Counted from the stretch's first letter, positions 30,501 to 35,480 are shown. The stretch: 64,000 nt of DNA from Spodoptera frugiperda (GCF_023101765.2 NC_064233.1:2480001-2544000), one strand, 5' to 3'. Translations and numbers: made by a program. Notes: a model not told the origin generated them from the letters alone.

Positions 30501-31217
30501 CTCCAATGAATTTCTCAGTGTTTTTTTTTCTACTTTATCGTATTTATTTAGAAAACCAACAGCATTACATGTATTTTACAATAGGTTATGTGAATTACAG
30601 ATATTAAGGCTCATAATAGGTTTTCCATTTTACTAGAATTTGAGTATATGCAAACAGACTTAATAAAATTAATTAAATAACATCAAGAACAAACAATGAC
30701 TCATTTAATCAGTTACAAAGACTTAGATTTTAGAATCAAATCTTTGCCAATATGGTGCAATGAGAGTATCAAGATAGCTATGTTTTTATTGATTAAGAGA
30801 TGCACAGAGCCTCTAGATGCAGTTTGTTACAAACTGGTGGATCTAGAAGGCATCAAAGCCGGCCTAACCTAATACTGAAATGTTACTTGATATGTACTTA
30901 AGCCTTTAACTGCCATCAGAAAACTGTTGAAGGCAAATCCTCCACTAACGTAGGTCACTGGTAACCTATGTGGCAGTTAACATGCTATTTCTGTCATTTC
31001 ACAAAGACTTTATAGGGCAGAACTACTTTTGAGAGTGACTTAAAGTTTGTGTGATGTTCGAGTATTTGAACATAAGTTCAACAATAGACGTCTTGTGGTC
31101 GATATGATGATGATGATGATAAATAAAGAACTAAAGGCTTACCTGAGCTTGATTCTGGGGAGGCAGGGGCGCGGGCTCATCAGGCCCGAGCCGCGGGACT
31201 CCTGTCCGTTTCATCAT
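1..31217 (-). CDS. Sin3A: Sin3A, paired amphipathic helix co-repressor (3' end off left edge)
   Basis: Sin3 is the nuclear scaffold that brings class I histone deacetylase (HDAC1/Rpd3) to DNA-bound repressors. I joined 25 exons (31143-31217, 23795-23858, 23107-23285, 20319-20581, 19539-19662, 18877-19010, 17130-17186, 16156-16280, 15570-15667, 14982-15110, 14403-14552, 13494-13610, 12010-12115, 11151-11322, 10001-10158, 9300-9461, 8625-8839, 7495-7668, 5549-5653, 4796-4994, 2826-2993, 1713-1804, 1160-1253, 653-777, 1-506). Every junction is GT-AG and the frame stays open: 3,791 nt, 1,263 residues plus 2 nt. PAH1 is about residues 155-228, PAH2 360-438, PAH3 562-636, the HDAC-interacting region about 700-990, and the C-terminal Sin3 domain starts near 1,100. 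Vertebrate SIN3A is about 1,270 residues, so probably a few hundred residues are missing at the left. The Met-Met start is the first ATG in the exon, with an in-frame TGA shortly upstream. Alternative splicing cannot be judged from DNA alone. Confidence 0.97.
653..777 (-). CDS. Sin3A: Sin3A coding exon 24
   Basis: Residues 1054-1095: ESSIGSANSVKRTSSNEEMS then MKTDIKSEPQDVEEDYRDHP. IKSEP matches the sumoylation consensus psi-K-x-E (inference). Acceptor TTACAG, donor AAT|GTAAGT. Confidence 0.9.
865..950 (+). repeat. 86-bp GAGACA/TGTCTC element, copy 1
   Basis: An 86-bp unit starting GAGACATTTCAGTAGG and ending CATCATTGTCTC, with a 6-bp inverted repeat at its tips. Identical to the copies at 2,072, 10,530 and 16,622. 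Lies in the intron between Sin3A exons 23 and 24, antisense to the gene. I recognise no known family. Confidence 0.9.
1160..1253 (-). CDS. Sin3A: Sin3A coding exon 23, Asn/Lys-rich linker
   Basis: Residues 1023-1053: SSESDNASDKSGKNNKNKEN then KPKNNNNTDSK. Low-complexity, but it keeps frame with both neighbours and has clean splice sites (CCACAG and AAG|GTAAAT). Confidence 0.85.
1713..1804 (-). CDS. Sin3A: Sin3A coding exon 22, charged linker
   Basis: Residues 992-1022: EEKDEAGSPGSPTTENPEDK then NTNDVKQEKQE. Acidic and disordered; VKQE resembles a sumoylation consensus (inference). Acceptor TACAG, donor GAG|GTAAGC. Confidence 0.88.
2072..2157 (+). repeat. 86-bp GAGACA/TGTCTC element, copy 2
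   Basis: Identical base for base to the copy at 865-950, same orientation, in the intron between Sin3A exons 21 and 22. Flanks (TTAAGT on the left, AAAAATA on the right) differ from those of the other copies, so the unit's limits are sharp. Confidence 0.9.
2306..2448. mobile_element. foldback MITE, family M
   Basis: ACCCTTAGTAAGAGTCTGTT to CAAACTCATACTAAGGGTA are inverted ends; AACGAGAGCGCGTTC and GGCTCTCGTTTC lie inside. Relatives: 19,195-19,275, 53,650-53,790 and 59,325-59,450. Confidence 0.7.
2826..2993 (-). CDS. Sin3A: Sin3A coding exon 21
   Basis: Residues 936-991: IKILRDTAELLIHHARRQTA then KRRIKQLLRHFLPDLF, then an acidic SDDERDE tail. This is the conserved end of the Sin3 co-repressor region. 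Acceptor CAACAG, donor AAG|GTATGT. Confidence 0.96.
3203..3382 (+). mobile_element. SINE family A copy
   Basis: AGTGCGTTGCCGGCCTTTTG to GGTCGAGCCGGCCCATTCAT. Family A is recognised by GCCGGTAAACGAGCAGACGG at its start, and this copy lacks that part. In the Sin3A intron between exons 20 and 21. Confidence 0.65.
4317..4690 (+). mobile_element. two SINE family A copies in tandem
   Basis: A fragment from GTGATGGTAAGCAATCGGCG (4,317-4,410) is followed by a second copy starting ATAAGCCGGTAAACGAGCAG (about 4,490) and ending near GGTCGCGCCGGTCAAC. Ends about 100 bp left of Sin3A exon 20. Confidence 0.65.
4796..4994 (-). CDS. Sin3A: Sin3A coding exon 20
   Basis: Residues 870-935. GFNKQWREQNEKYYLKSLDH, then QGINFKQNDLKAMRSKSLFN, is one of the best-conserved stretches of Sin3. 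The end (RRPGPHVVVDYNMQSRQE) is more variable. Acceptor CCACAG, donor AAG|GTAAGG. Confidence 0.97.
5549..5653 (-). CDS. Sin3A: Sin3A coding exon 19
   Basis: Residues 835-869: AVDIIAGLKKNPVVAVPVVL then RRLKAKEDEWREAQK, in the conserved region after the HDAC-binding core. Acceptor TTACAG, donor AAG|GTAAAT. Length is a multiple of three with phase-0 borders. Confidence 0.96.
5790..5905 (+). mobile_element. SINE family C fragment
   Basis: ACCAGACCAGAAACAACAAT then CGTGAATCGAACTCGCCATA; a diverged 3' half with the inverse B box. In the Sin3A intron between exons 18 and 19. Similar scraps are at 6,285-6,320, 15,290-15,400 and 46,900-46,985. Confidence 0.55.
6389..6512. mobile_element. foldback MITE, family D
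   Basis: Ends CTCAGAGTCATTTAATGGTT and AATCATTAGATGACTCTTGA are inverted repeats of about 27 bp, with a second inverted pair (AGTCCTTAGCAAT and GTTACTAAGGAA) inside. Other copies: 24,087-24,212, 31,467-31,597, 38,078-38,190, 57,466-57,780. Confidence 0.75.
6500..6605 (-). mobile_element. SINE family K fragment
   Basis: The 3' body only: CACCCACTTTTCACCATTAA then GTCCCCTGTAATAGGGGGTG. Inverse of the body seen at 52,370-52,440. In the Sin3A intron between exons 18 and 19, directly after a family D MITE. Confidence 0.65.
7195..7375. mobile_element. foldback repeat, family G
   Basis: GCAACAATCGCCGCGTCGTG, GCTCATGAAAATGAGCCTCT, ACTAGTCGAGTTCCTCGTCA, CCGATAACATAATAATTAA. Pieces of the same family are at 14,213-14,310, 29,680-29,730, 50,100-50,290, 54,690-54,920 and 61,900-62,290. 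Ends about 120 bp from Sin3A exon 18. Confidence 0.65.
7495..7668 (-). CDS. Sin3A: Sin3A coding exon 18, HDAC-interacting domain
   Basis: Residues 777-834. LDVVIETNASTIRVLEGVQK then KYRLDDCLGG and HQRALRRIYGDK, a continuous helical part of the HDAC-interacting region. Donor AAG|GTGGTA is non-ideal; the open frame runs on past it, but family similarity stops exactly there. Confidence 0.95.
7715..7905 (+). mobile_element. dispersed repeat family I
   Basis: GTTAATATTATAAATGTGAA, AGATTATGGTCTGGAATAAC, TTTTTATCCCAAGGGGATGC. Other copies: 1,310-1,475, 10,315-10,495 (minus), 20,740-20,860, 46,105-46,285 (minus), 62,425-62,560 (minus). A very common lepidopteran repeat. Confidence 0.65.
8118..8315 (+). 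mobile_element. dispersed repeat family H
   Basis: TATAAAGCTGAAGAGTTTGT, GAACGCGCTAATCTTCGGAA, CATTTATTGAGGAAAGCTAT, GAGCGGGTGAAACCGCGTGG. Other copies: 12,175-12,375, 18,458-18,660, 38,665-38,830, 45,180-45,345. Common in moth and butterfly introns; class not clear to me. Confidence 0.65.
8625..8839 (-). CDS. Sin3A: Sin3A coding exon 17, HDAC-interacting domain
   Basis: Residues 705-776. CKRLGTSYCALP (709-720) and CREVLNDTWVSFPTWSEDST (735-754) are hallmarks of the Sin3 family co-repressor domain, which docks HDAC. KTQYEEYIYRCEDERFE closes the exon. Codon use is strongly GC-ending. Donor GAG|GTTGGT is weak but matches that of exon 3. Confidence 0.97.
9300..9461 (-). CDS. Sin3A: Sin3A coding exon 16
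   Basis: Residues 651-704, running from GTSYNSATFGGASGVVFERE to RPQGDAAMDI. The final MDI joins the next exon's DLSTCKRLG, where the Sin3 HDAC-interacting region is easily recognised. Acceptor TTGTAG, donor G|GTAATT. Confidence 0.93.
9851..9974. mobile_element. short relative of the GTACCGTAAAA element
   Basis: ACCGTAAAACAGAGTGAATA to CATTCACCCCATTTTACCAT. Contains repeated CTATTCACCC. About 25 bp left of Sin3A exon 15's border. Confidence 0.65.
10001..10158 (-). CDS. Sin3A: Sin3A coding exon 15, end of PAH3
   Basis: Residues 598-650. CLLLFTNEIISSSELLSVTA, then PFLCRHPELQKWLQDFLG, is the second half of PAH3. It is followed by PPSPPHTPTN, a Pro/Thr linker. Acceptor TGGCAG, donor G|GTAAGT. 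Confidence 0.95.
10315..10495 (-). mobile_element. dispersed repeat family I
   Basis: TATGCCAGCAGTTTCGCTCG to CTTTCATATTTATAATATTA. Inverse of the 7,715 copy. In the Sin3A intron just before an 86-bp element. Confidence 0.6.
10530..10615 (+). repeat. 86-bp GAGACA/TGTCTC element, copy 3
   Basis: Identical to the other three copies, in the intron between Sin3A exons 14 and 15. Flanked by AACT and AAGTT, which extends the tip pairing by a few bases at this site only. Confidence 0.9.
11151..11322 (-). CDS. Sin3A: Sin3A coding exon 14, start of PAH3
   Basis: Residues 541-597. PPAKKSR may act as a nuclear localisation signal. PAH3 begins near DVSYAEASKLATVHEFNFFD and continues RARKALRSQHVYDNFLR, matching the family pattern. 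Donor AG|GTGAGT splits an Arg codon. Confidence 0.96.
12010..12115 (-). CDS. Sin3A: Sin3A coding exon 13, Ser-rich linker
   Basis: Residues 506-540: QLPKHTGSTSSSVSAPPQAH then HHLKRSPSFTSSSQM. KRSPSF could be a phosphorylation site (inference). Acceptor AACAG|CAG is again a NAGNAG site. Donor GG|GTAAGT. Confidence 0.9.
12175..12375 (+). mobile_element. dispersed repeat family H
   Basis: TATTATAAAGCTAAAGAATT to AGCGGGAGCGCGCGGAAATA, same order of blocks as at 8,118. About 60 bp right of Sin3A exon 13. Confidence 0.65.
13091..13138. repeat. perfect 48-bp palindrome
   Basis: Two 24-bp halves (TACGTGAAACAAATACAAAG plus AGAT, then the exact inverse) meet with no spacer at AGAGAT|ATCTCT. Flanks do not extend the match. 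In the Sin3A intron between exons 12 and 13, 68 bp left of a complete SINE. Confidence 0.95.
13206..13433 (-). mobile_element. full-length SINE family B with 16-bp target-site duplication
   Basis: The element (13,222-13,417) is flanked by two copies of CTCTCTAACCAGCCCT, so its limits are exact. On the minus strand it starts with the head at CCATCAGACCACC, passes GATCCGGAGTTGCGGAC and ends GATTTTCCCACC plus an A tail. It resembles noctuid SINEs such as the HaSE group (from memory). Between Sin3A exons 12 and 13. Confidence 0.85.
13494..13610 (-). CDS. Sin3A: Sin3A coding exon 12, His/Pro-rich linker
   Basis: Residues 467-505. SSRVESESERFPGG is followed by repeated PHAPHAPHAP and HHLPHHHH. Histidine-rich runs are common in insect nuclear proteins; no domain is seen. 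Acceptor CCGCAG, donor CCT|GTGAGT. Confidence 0.9.
13792..13921. mobile_element. foldback MITE, family F (short form)
   Basis: GCTGCTTTTCCACCAGACAT at the left and GTAGAAAAGCACC at the right are weak inverted ends. The interior TAGCTATGCTGGGAAGATGT is typical of family F. Sits between Sin3A exons 11 and 12. Confidence 0.6.
14403..14552 (-). CDS. Sin3A: Sin3A coding exon 11, end of PAH2
   Basis: Residues 417-466. VAKLFENQDDLLAEFGQFLP completes PAH2; the rest is a charged, Pro-rich linker. Acceptor CATCAG, donor CAG|GTAATT. Confidence 0.96.
14685..14955 (-). mobile_element. SINE family A, near full length
   Basis: TGCTAGGCCGGTTCGACCGG through CACGACCTCAGAGAAAACCG and GTAACGCCTCTGGTGTTTCG to GATCCGTCTGCTCGATTACC. 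This is the most complete copy. It ends about 30 bp from Sin3A exon 10. Confidence 0.75.
14982..15110 (-). CDS. Sin3A: Sin3A coding exon 10, PAH2 core
   Basis: Residues 374-416: SRFSRQPDKYKRFLEILHAY then QTEQEVYSQ. The family-typical KYKRFLEILH helix shows this is PAH2, the module that binds Mad/Mxi-type SID peptides. Donor CAG|GTTTGT. Confidence 0.96.
15570..15667 (-). CDS. Sin3A: Sin3A coding exon 9, start of PAH2
   Basis: Residues 341-373. A Pro/Ala-rich leader ends in PVEFNHAIEYVNKIK, the first helix of PAH2. Donor AAG|GTGAGG falls inside the domain, and the next exon resumes with SRF in the same frame. Confidence 0.95.
16156..16280 (-). CDS. Sin3A: Sin3A coding exon 8
   Basis: Residues 299-340, beginning MSVNNAIVHNLSVNAAPTN, then a helix-prone LHQISQAHQQLEAAAIHH segment before PAH2. 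Acceptor CCTCAG, donor CTG|GTAAGA. Confidence 0.9.
16622..16707 (+). repeat. 86-bp GAGACA/TGTCTC element, copy 4
   Basis: Identical to the other copies, in the intron between Sin3A exons 7 and 8. Flanked by TTATTAAAA and ATTTAATAA, i.e. AT-rich and partly inverted. No clear target-site duplication. Confidence 0.9.
16830..17107. repeat. inverted pair of SINE 3' ends (hairpin of about 110-bp arms)
   Basis: Two 5'-truncated copies of the same SINE body meet head to head. Left arm runs GTCGCGCCTTTTATCCCCGA through CACCCACTTTTCACCATT; the right arm is its inverse, ending GGGGATAAAAGGCGTGAC. Arms are roughly 85-90% alike by eye. The right end is about 20 bp from the Sin3A exon 7 donor. Confidence 0.85.
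17130..17186 (-). CDS. Sin3A: Sin3A coding exon 7, 57-nt in-frame exon
   Basis: Encodes about 19 residues (QEAEKEAVRRAGGPYSNME) between PAH1 and PAH2. Acceptor TTACAG, donor AAT|GTAAGT. Its length is a multiple of three and both borders are phase 2, so skipping it would remove 19 residues without a frame change. A large inverted repeat starts about 20 nt beyond its donor. Confidence 0.88.
17190..18450. other. Sin3A intron, AT-rich, little structure
   Basis: Apart from weak family I/H traces near 17,520-17,770 no feature is evident between exon 7 and the family H copy at 18,458. Confidence 0.45.
18458..18660 (+). mobile_element. dispersed repeat family H
   Basis: TACTAATATTATAAAGCTGA to GTGAAACCGCGTGGAAGTAC. 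The best-preserved copy; ends about 215 bp left of Sin3A exon 6. Confidence 0.65.
18877..19010 (-). CDS. Sin3A: Sin3A coding exon 6, linker
   Basis: Residues 236-279. Ser/Gly-rich run followed by PPPPPQPQLVHLLPVA; third codon positions are almost all G or C. Acceptor TTGTCAG, donor CA|GTAAGT. The linker is low-complexity and should be disordered. Confidence 0.9.
19539..19662 (-). CDS. Sin3A: Sin3A coding exon 5, end of PAH1
   Basis: Residues 194-235, the second half of PAH1: IDTPGVITRVSNLFKGHPEL, then a VGFNTFLPPGYKIEV stretch that is nearly invariant in animal Sin3. PAH1 binds short amphipathic helices of sequence-specific repressors. Donor CAG|GTAAGC. Confidence 0.96.
20319..20581 (-). CDS. 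Sin3A: Sin3A coding exon 4, start of PAH1
   Basis: Residues 107-193. An Ala/Pro/Gln-rich stretch leads into PAH1, recognised from QRLKVEDALSYLDQVKYKF and VYNDFLDIMKEFKSQT. The acceptor is TTTCAG|CAG; a NAGNAG arrangement (CAGCAG) would let the splice site slide by one Gln. Donor AC|GTAAGT splits the Thr codon. Confidence 0.95.
21993..22145 (-). mobile_element. SINE family B copy
   Basis: TTCTCCCGCCTTGAGCGAGA through GAGCCGGAGCCCCGGTAAAC, reverse orientation. Followed 80 bp later by a plus-strand copy, so the two can pair. In the Sin3A intron between exons 3 and 4. Confidence 0.75.
22225..22380 (+). mobile_element. SINE family B copy (diverged)
   Basis: GTGTTTAGTCAGTAAGAGTC, GACACTCCCTCTCGCCTC and an end rich in CCCCCTCAAAAAA mark this as family B. 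The 5' half is diverged (GAAGTAGGAGTAGAAACGG). Confidence 0.7.
22800..22990 (+). mobile_element. SINE family A copy (diverged)
   Basis: GTCACCTGATAGTAAGCGAT then GCGTTACCGGCCTTTTAAGA. Between Sin3A exons 3 and 4. Confidence 0.6.
23107..23285 (-). CDS. Sin3A: Sin3A coding exon 3
   Basis: Residues 47-106, Gly/Pro/Gln-rich linker ending PPPPQQVPQRLK. Acceptor CAACAG, donor AAG|GTTGGT, which departs from the consensus at +3 to +5. The split first codon (G+AC, Asp) joins exon 2 in phase. Confidence 0.9.
23586..23671. repeat. 42-bp direct tandem duplication
   Basis: TTACACCCTTTTTAAATAAT followed by an AT-only stretch is present twice, 42 bp apart and almost exact. About 120 bp left of Sin3A exon 2. 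Confidence 0.85.
23795..23858 (-). CDS. Sin3A: Sin3A coding exon 2
   Basis: Encodes residues 26-46 (IQQAGASNMHTLAQSPQPQI, then L) plus the first base of codon 47. Flanked by GTTACAG acceptor and GG|GTAAGT donor. Low-complexity, Gln-rich leader before PAH1. The upstream intron is 7.3 kb and full of repeats. Confidence 0.88.
24087..24212. mobile_element. foldback MITE, family D
   Basis: GCCGTACTCAGAGTCATTTA to AAATATCTCTGAGTGTGGCG. Best-preserved ends of the family. About 230 bp right of Sin3A exon 2. Confidence 0.75.
24785..24965 (+). mobile_element. SINE family B copy
   Basis: CCGGAGCTGCGGCCTGATCA to GATGATTTGCTCCACTCAAA. Contains the typical GGCTCCGGCTCGAAAAGCAG. In the 7.3-kb intron between Sin3A exons 1 and 2. 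Confidence 0.75.
25612..25775 (+). mobile_element. SINE family A copy
   Basis: AATAAGCCGGTAAACGAGCA, CACCTGATGGTAAGCAATCG, GTGCGTTGCCGGCCTTTTGG. Flanked by two copies of a GTAGGTGGCRCTCTRTAGTT segment (25,578 and 25,828). Confidence 0.7.
26345..26512 (+). mobile_element. SINE family B copy (degraded)
   Basis: CAGAGCTGCGGACTAAGTAC, then TTTTTAGTTAGTAAGAGTC. An extra segment (about 26,420-26,465) interrupts the 3' part before GGGAGAAGCCATTG. Confidence 0.6.
26656..26785 (+). repeat. 130-bp repeat J, copy 1
   Basis: TTGTTTTAACATTTTCGGCA to CAACGGGATGGGGGGGATT. Nearly identical to 32,672-32,802 (about three differences). The two lie on either side of the Sin3A start exon, in the same orientation. 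Confidence 0.85.
27372..27532 (+). mobile_element. SINE family B copy
   Basis: CTGCGGACTACCCAATAAGT to GATAACCCCTCAAAAAACC, with TTTTGGTCAGTAAGAGTCTG in the middle. Intron 1 of the Sin3A coding region. Confidence 0.7.
28150..28400. mobile_element. MITE family F copy without tips
   Basis: TATAGCTATGCTACGAAAGT to AGTACTAAGCTATGTGTACC; the conserved TTTTCCACCA tips are lost. In the large intron after the Sin3A start exon. Confidence 0.6.
28885..29037 (+). mobile_element. SINE family A copy, interrupted by a family B SINE
   Basis: TATGGTATAAGCCGGTAAAC to GCCTTTTGGGGATTAGGG, followed after a short spacer by the family B insertion at 29,038. Confidence 0.7.
29038..29205 (+). mobile_element. SINE family B copy, inserted in a family A SINE
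   Basis: GATCCGGAGCTGCGGACTAC to GATTTTCCCCCTCAAAAAA. The sequence GGGCACCCTCTAGGT occurs just before (29,026-29,040) and just after (29,202-29,216), a target-site duplication of about 15 bp. The copy looks well preserved. Confidence 0.8.
29733..29960. mobile_element. foldback MITE, family F
   Basis: AAGGTGCTTTTCCACCAGAG and CTCTGGTGGAAAAGCATCT form long inverted ends, and pairing continues inward through CATAGCTTAG-type motifs for nearly 100 bp per arm. Other copies: 28,150-28,400, 54,230-54,535, 59,768-60,075, 62,720-62,850. Confidence 0.75.
29965..31140. other. Sin3A intron after the start exon, mostly unique AT-rich DNA
   Basis: Holds CCGCCATTTTG at 30,220-30,230 (YY1-like on the minus strand), a repeat fragment at 30,920-30,975 (GGCAAATCCTCCACTAACG, also at 24,605) and a short GAT run near 31,110. 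No gene seen. Confidence 0.5.
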
Positions 31218-31252
31218 AACAGATGATCAGTGATTTCCCATCACACGATCAC
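31143..31252 (-). CDS. Sin3A: Sin3A exon with start codon (coding 31143-31217)
   Basis: The acceptor AG is at 31253-31254, then 35 nt of 5' UTR, then ATGATG from 31217. It encodes residues 1-25 (MMKRTGVPRLGPDEPAP, then a PPQNQAQ end) and closes with CAG|GTAAGC. Because the exon begins with a good acceptor, at least one non-coding exon must lie further right. MKRxG at the N-terminus fits Sin3 proteins of animals. Confidence 0.93.
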
Positions 31253-31466
31253 CTGGAATTAGAGAGAAATTACATTATTAATAACATGTTTCAGAGATAT
31301 TTTAGCGATTGATTATTTAACATAATAATATACATAGGCCTATGTCAAATAGACATTTCGATACTGACATAAGTACTTGACTAAGAGGTTTATTTTTTTT
31401 AAGTTGTGTCTTCTAGTTAATGCTAATAATGATAGGTATTTTAAAGATATGGTAGAAGAGAAGACC

Positions 31467-31597
31467 ATCTTACCCCCATACTCAGAGTCATTTAATGGTT
31501 ACTTAACCCAGTCCTTAGGAATAGTTTTCAGAACAAAATCCATACTAAGGAATAGTTTAAGTAATCATTAAATGTCTCAGAGTGTGGCAGTTAATCA
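31467..31597. mobile_element. foldback MITE, family D
   Basis: CCCCATACTCAGAGTCATTT to AAATGTCTCAGAGTGTGGCA. Only about 215 bp upstream of the Sin3A start exon. Confidence 0.75.
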
Positions 31598-32054
31598 TTT
31601 AACCTCTTGTATGTAAGCATGACACATTGTGTCTCTTGTGAATCTGCATTCGGACATAGCAAGAGTTAAATAATAAGTAGGTAAGTGTAAAGTGTAAATT
31701 CTAACAGACTGCACAATCCCTACACTACATAATAACCTAACACATGAACATTAGCTCATGACTATACCAAAATACTTATATCACATTAGGACACTCAACC
31801 CCGCTACATCCTACTCAAAATATAGAAGAAACTTATATGAAAAATGTCTTGAATCATAACAGTCAAACATATTTCTGCTCCGCTGAATTAAATAAATAGG
31901 AAATGTGGATATGACATATATAGAGAGCAGTGACCTATTCAAATATATCTTGTTTCTATTTTAGTGCTTACATTTAGGATTAATGTAGGTAACCTAAAGA
32001 TAGGTTTAGAGTATTTATGTCCTAGTTTTTATAGACCAGATGATGTGTATTAAT

Positions 32055-32210
32055 TGAAAGAGTAACTATGGAGTTTCTTGCTTGTTCTTCTCCATTCAAA
32101 ATTACACTTTGGAACAAGCACCTAGCTTCACTGACAGACAGACTGATTCAATTTAACATTTCGAAAGTGCCTAATTAAAGATTTATTTGAAATAAATGCT
32201 TTGAAATTAT
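32055..32210 (+). mobile_element. SINE-like repeat, second copy
   Basis: AAAGAGTAACTATGGAGTTT to GAAATAAATGCTTTGAAATT, with CACTGACAGACAGACTGA inside as at 50,345-50,515. Confidence 0.6.
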
Positions 32211-32671
32211 TATTAATCTAGATGGAATTGAATTCTAACTATTTATACTGAAATTTTTGGATTTAAAGGTTTGTAGAAGAAACTGGAGATAGAAAGGTTT
32301 AAGTTTTTGTATGTTTTGGAAGGCCTATCACCATATTTAAGGTGCAGTATGATTGTTATGCCTGACTGGTAGCCACTGGATGCGAAGAGCTGCATATTAA
32401 GCTCATTGGCATTCTGTCGAAGACTCCTATGTCCAGCAGTGGACAGAAGAGTTAGTAAAGATGATGAAACATTAAGACTTGTTATAAGTATCAAAGAATT
32501 TTGAAGTCTATTTGATTAGTTATACAATTTGCACATTAAGATCTTGATTTCAACATTACTGTGATTGTATTTTATCTGCGTGCATGATGTGCAATTGTTT
32601 TATTGCAACATAGAGCCCAAACATGTATTAAAGATGGTAATTTTGACATGATATTATAGTGTTTAAGTTAT

Positions 32672-32802
32672 TTGTTTTAACATTTTCGGCACACCGCAAG
32701 CAACGTAGTACTTTGCGATGCTTCCAATGTTTAATTTAATATACCCCCTTGTACGCAGTTGTCAGTCCTATTGGCTAGGTCAGCAACGGGATGGGGGGGA
32801 AT
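32672..32802 (+). repeat. 130-bp repeat J, copy 2
   Basis: Same as 26,656-26,785 except AATGTTTAATTT for AATGCTTAGTTT and one base near the end. No inverted tips or duplication seen. Confidence 0.85.
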
Positions 32803-33354
32803 TAGGCAAAAAATATGCTATGCTAACAATCTATTAGCTTTTATTAAAATCTGATAAATATCCATATATTCTAATTTTTCTATCACTTAGGACCTCAAAC
32901 AGTAACCGAGAAGCTAATTGAAGTCTTTTCTAACTCATGGGCGTGCCCTAAGCCCTATCTTACTCAAGTAACGACGCAATCACCAAAATTCACCACTTAA
33001 ATCAATGGCTGATCAATTCTTCACGCGTGACAAAGACATAACGTCAATAAGATAAAGTTTTTGACGGAAACCAATATTTATATCGCACAAAACTAACCAA
33101 AAACTGAGATAAACTAATGACACTTGATAACTTCCGCGACTACTCCATTTTTCGAAGACATAACACGTAATAACGTCACAGTCACACACTGAAATAAGAA
33201 GCCGTATGACTGACCACGTGGTTATTACAGGATAATTTACGGTTTTAAATACAGGAAGAGAACACTCATAGTATAAAACCGATAAAATCAACGAGAGAAC
33301 GCGTCCATATAGAGGTTATGCGCGGCAGATTGTAGATTTCATGTAGGTACTTAC

Positions 33355-33543
33355 ATGTGATTCGACTACCAAACTTCAATTCTTTCTTCTTTCTATATAA
33401 AAAGTGGCTTACAATCTGCTATAAAACTCACGAGTACTTTGTGATCGACATTTACAGCTCACTTTGACGAATCTAGTTCATCGATCCGTTAGTAGCTGAA
33501 TAAAATAACAAGTGATGGTAATCACCGCGCGCCCGCCATTTTC
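33355..33543 (-). promoter_or_regulatory. candidate minus-strand first exon with GCCATTTT motif
   Basis: A donor CACAT|GTAAGTACC borders at 33,355. Upstream on the same strand is AAAATGGCGGGC (33,533-33,543), a YY1-like motif often found just downstream of start sites. Could feed into the Sin3A start exon 2.1 kb away. Confidence 0.25.
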
Positions 33544-34717
33544 ATAAACGGAAACGAACTAACCACGGATGATGTTTTGTTTTTATTATTTTTTAATAAT
33601 TTACGTGCGTTACGTTTAATGCTACGTTATAAATAAAGTTAAGAATTTTAATTACTACCCACATTTATGGAACTTTAATTGAAGCTGTTATGTAATATCT
33701 GTGTAACTAACTCACATTTTCTGAATGGGAAGCCTTTTTTTTAAGGTTTACCCTGACTTCAGTAAATATAATTTCATTATTTTAGTGAAATAATTATACC
33801 TTCATTAAACCTTTAATGACAATTTTTATAGAATCAACTAATCAAAACAGATGATACGCATTGCGCTCAAGAAGTAAAATGAGATGACGTCACATCCTGA
33901 ATTTAAATCATCTGTATCGTTCCACTTTCTTAAAACCAACATTTTTAGCATTCCGTCCAGGGTCAGCAAAAAACGACATTGAATATTTCGCAAACATCAA
34001 GAAATAATCGAATTGTATTGGCCTACGTCAATACCCGAAATGTGCAACGTGACTAATATAACGTAGTACGGTGAATGTAAGTGTATAGCTTTTATAAACA
34101 TATTACGCAACTAAAACACGAACATAAAGGTACTCGAAAGCTAGAGGCGAGGTACATTCGAATTTGGAATTTCGAATCTCCGGTCACAGCACCCACACAG
34201 GTTTCGTTCACAAACCGGTCCGGCAGCACCGACGATGACACAAACTCGTACTTATTTATAGCGGAAAACGTACACAAATCGATAACACCCTAGCTAGCTG
34301 CACAACAGCGACTGGGCGCTGCAAAATACCTAGTCGGACAGACTTTCGAGTGTGCCGAGTGCCGCGTACGGCGCAGGCAACCAAACACTGCCGATACCTA
34401 CCTATCGAGAGTTATTACAAGTCCCGCCTTTTTACATGGCCACGTTTTGAAACCATCTATTTAGATATTGGACTCGCCTCTTTTCACGGTACAGTCACTC
34501 ACGAAAATCTTTAGGTATTATTATTTCTACAATGAATCATAGCGAGCGGATCTCGTTTGAAGAAAAAGTTAAAGGTGGCTAAGGATAATCATCTTTCTGA
34601 ATAGAGCGGTAAAGTCCGGTTTGCATCGGGCCGGAGGAAACGAGGACGGCGCGGCGGTATTCGTCACCGACGTAGAAAATGGCGACTAAATACCAACAAT
34701 TACACAGCGCGACTCAC

Positions 34718-35480
34718 CGAACGTCAATGCGAATCAATGTTACTCGAAGGAGATCAGAAGTCAACCCAGTTAACTGAACTACAAGATTTCAGCTCCTATC
34801 TATCTGTTGCAATTCAGATAACGATTGGCCTCGGTCGCGTCCAAATGAAAAAGTATCAAAACCACTACATACCGCTGAATGTTAAATGCAGACACGTCGA
34901 TATCTTCAATTTCATGTAGAAAACGCCTTTTATAACTCAAAAAACTGTTTCGAGACAATGAATAAAGATAATAGCGCGTCACGGCTTGCTCCAAGCGAGC
35001 ACATTCGTGCGCCTCCAAATAGCGCAACGGCGCAACTTTTTCGAGCGCGGCGTCAACACGGTCAGGTGGGCGAGGTTGCGACACTGCCATAGCGCTATCT
35101 CGCTCGCACACAACGCTATCTCTTTCGCACCCACGACACTGTCGGGCCGGGACCGGAGGGACGCAAGCGGAGCCCTTCCTCGGACAAACGTCGCGCACCG
35201 AGCTGCGCGGCCGACTGACTGCTCACAGCGCCTCCAACCGCGGCGGCCCGAGCGAGAATCGAGCTCGATCCACTACACGGAACGGCAACGTCGCCGTAGA
35301 AATAATAGCGAGCGAAACCGACTTGCAACGATATGAAATGCCACGAACCACCGCCGCGGCACTGGTGGACCAAAACAAAATCTCCTTTCTCTAAAATTAT
35401 ACAACAGTCGCTATTGAGAGCACACCCGGGCCACTCCGCGGCTATTTCCCGCCAAAAACAATGCAGAGATATCATCAAAA
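34718..35480 (-). promoter_or_regulatory. GC/CpG-rich island with candidate minus-strand splice donor
   Basis: A GC-rich block in AT-rich surroundings, with many CpG dinucleotides. At its left end the minus strand has TTCG|GTGAGTCG, a good donor (exon border 34,718). It is a plausible alternative first exon and promoter for Sin3A, whose coding start exon begins with an acceptor 3.5 kb to the left. A 205-codon minus-strand open frame (35,116-35,733) crosses the island but shows no recognisable protein features. Confidence 0.35.

Noticed and set aside
34081..34293. Opposed open frames of 70 and 61 codons
   Set aside because: Short, on both strands, no similarity or splice signals recognised.
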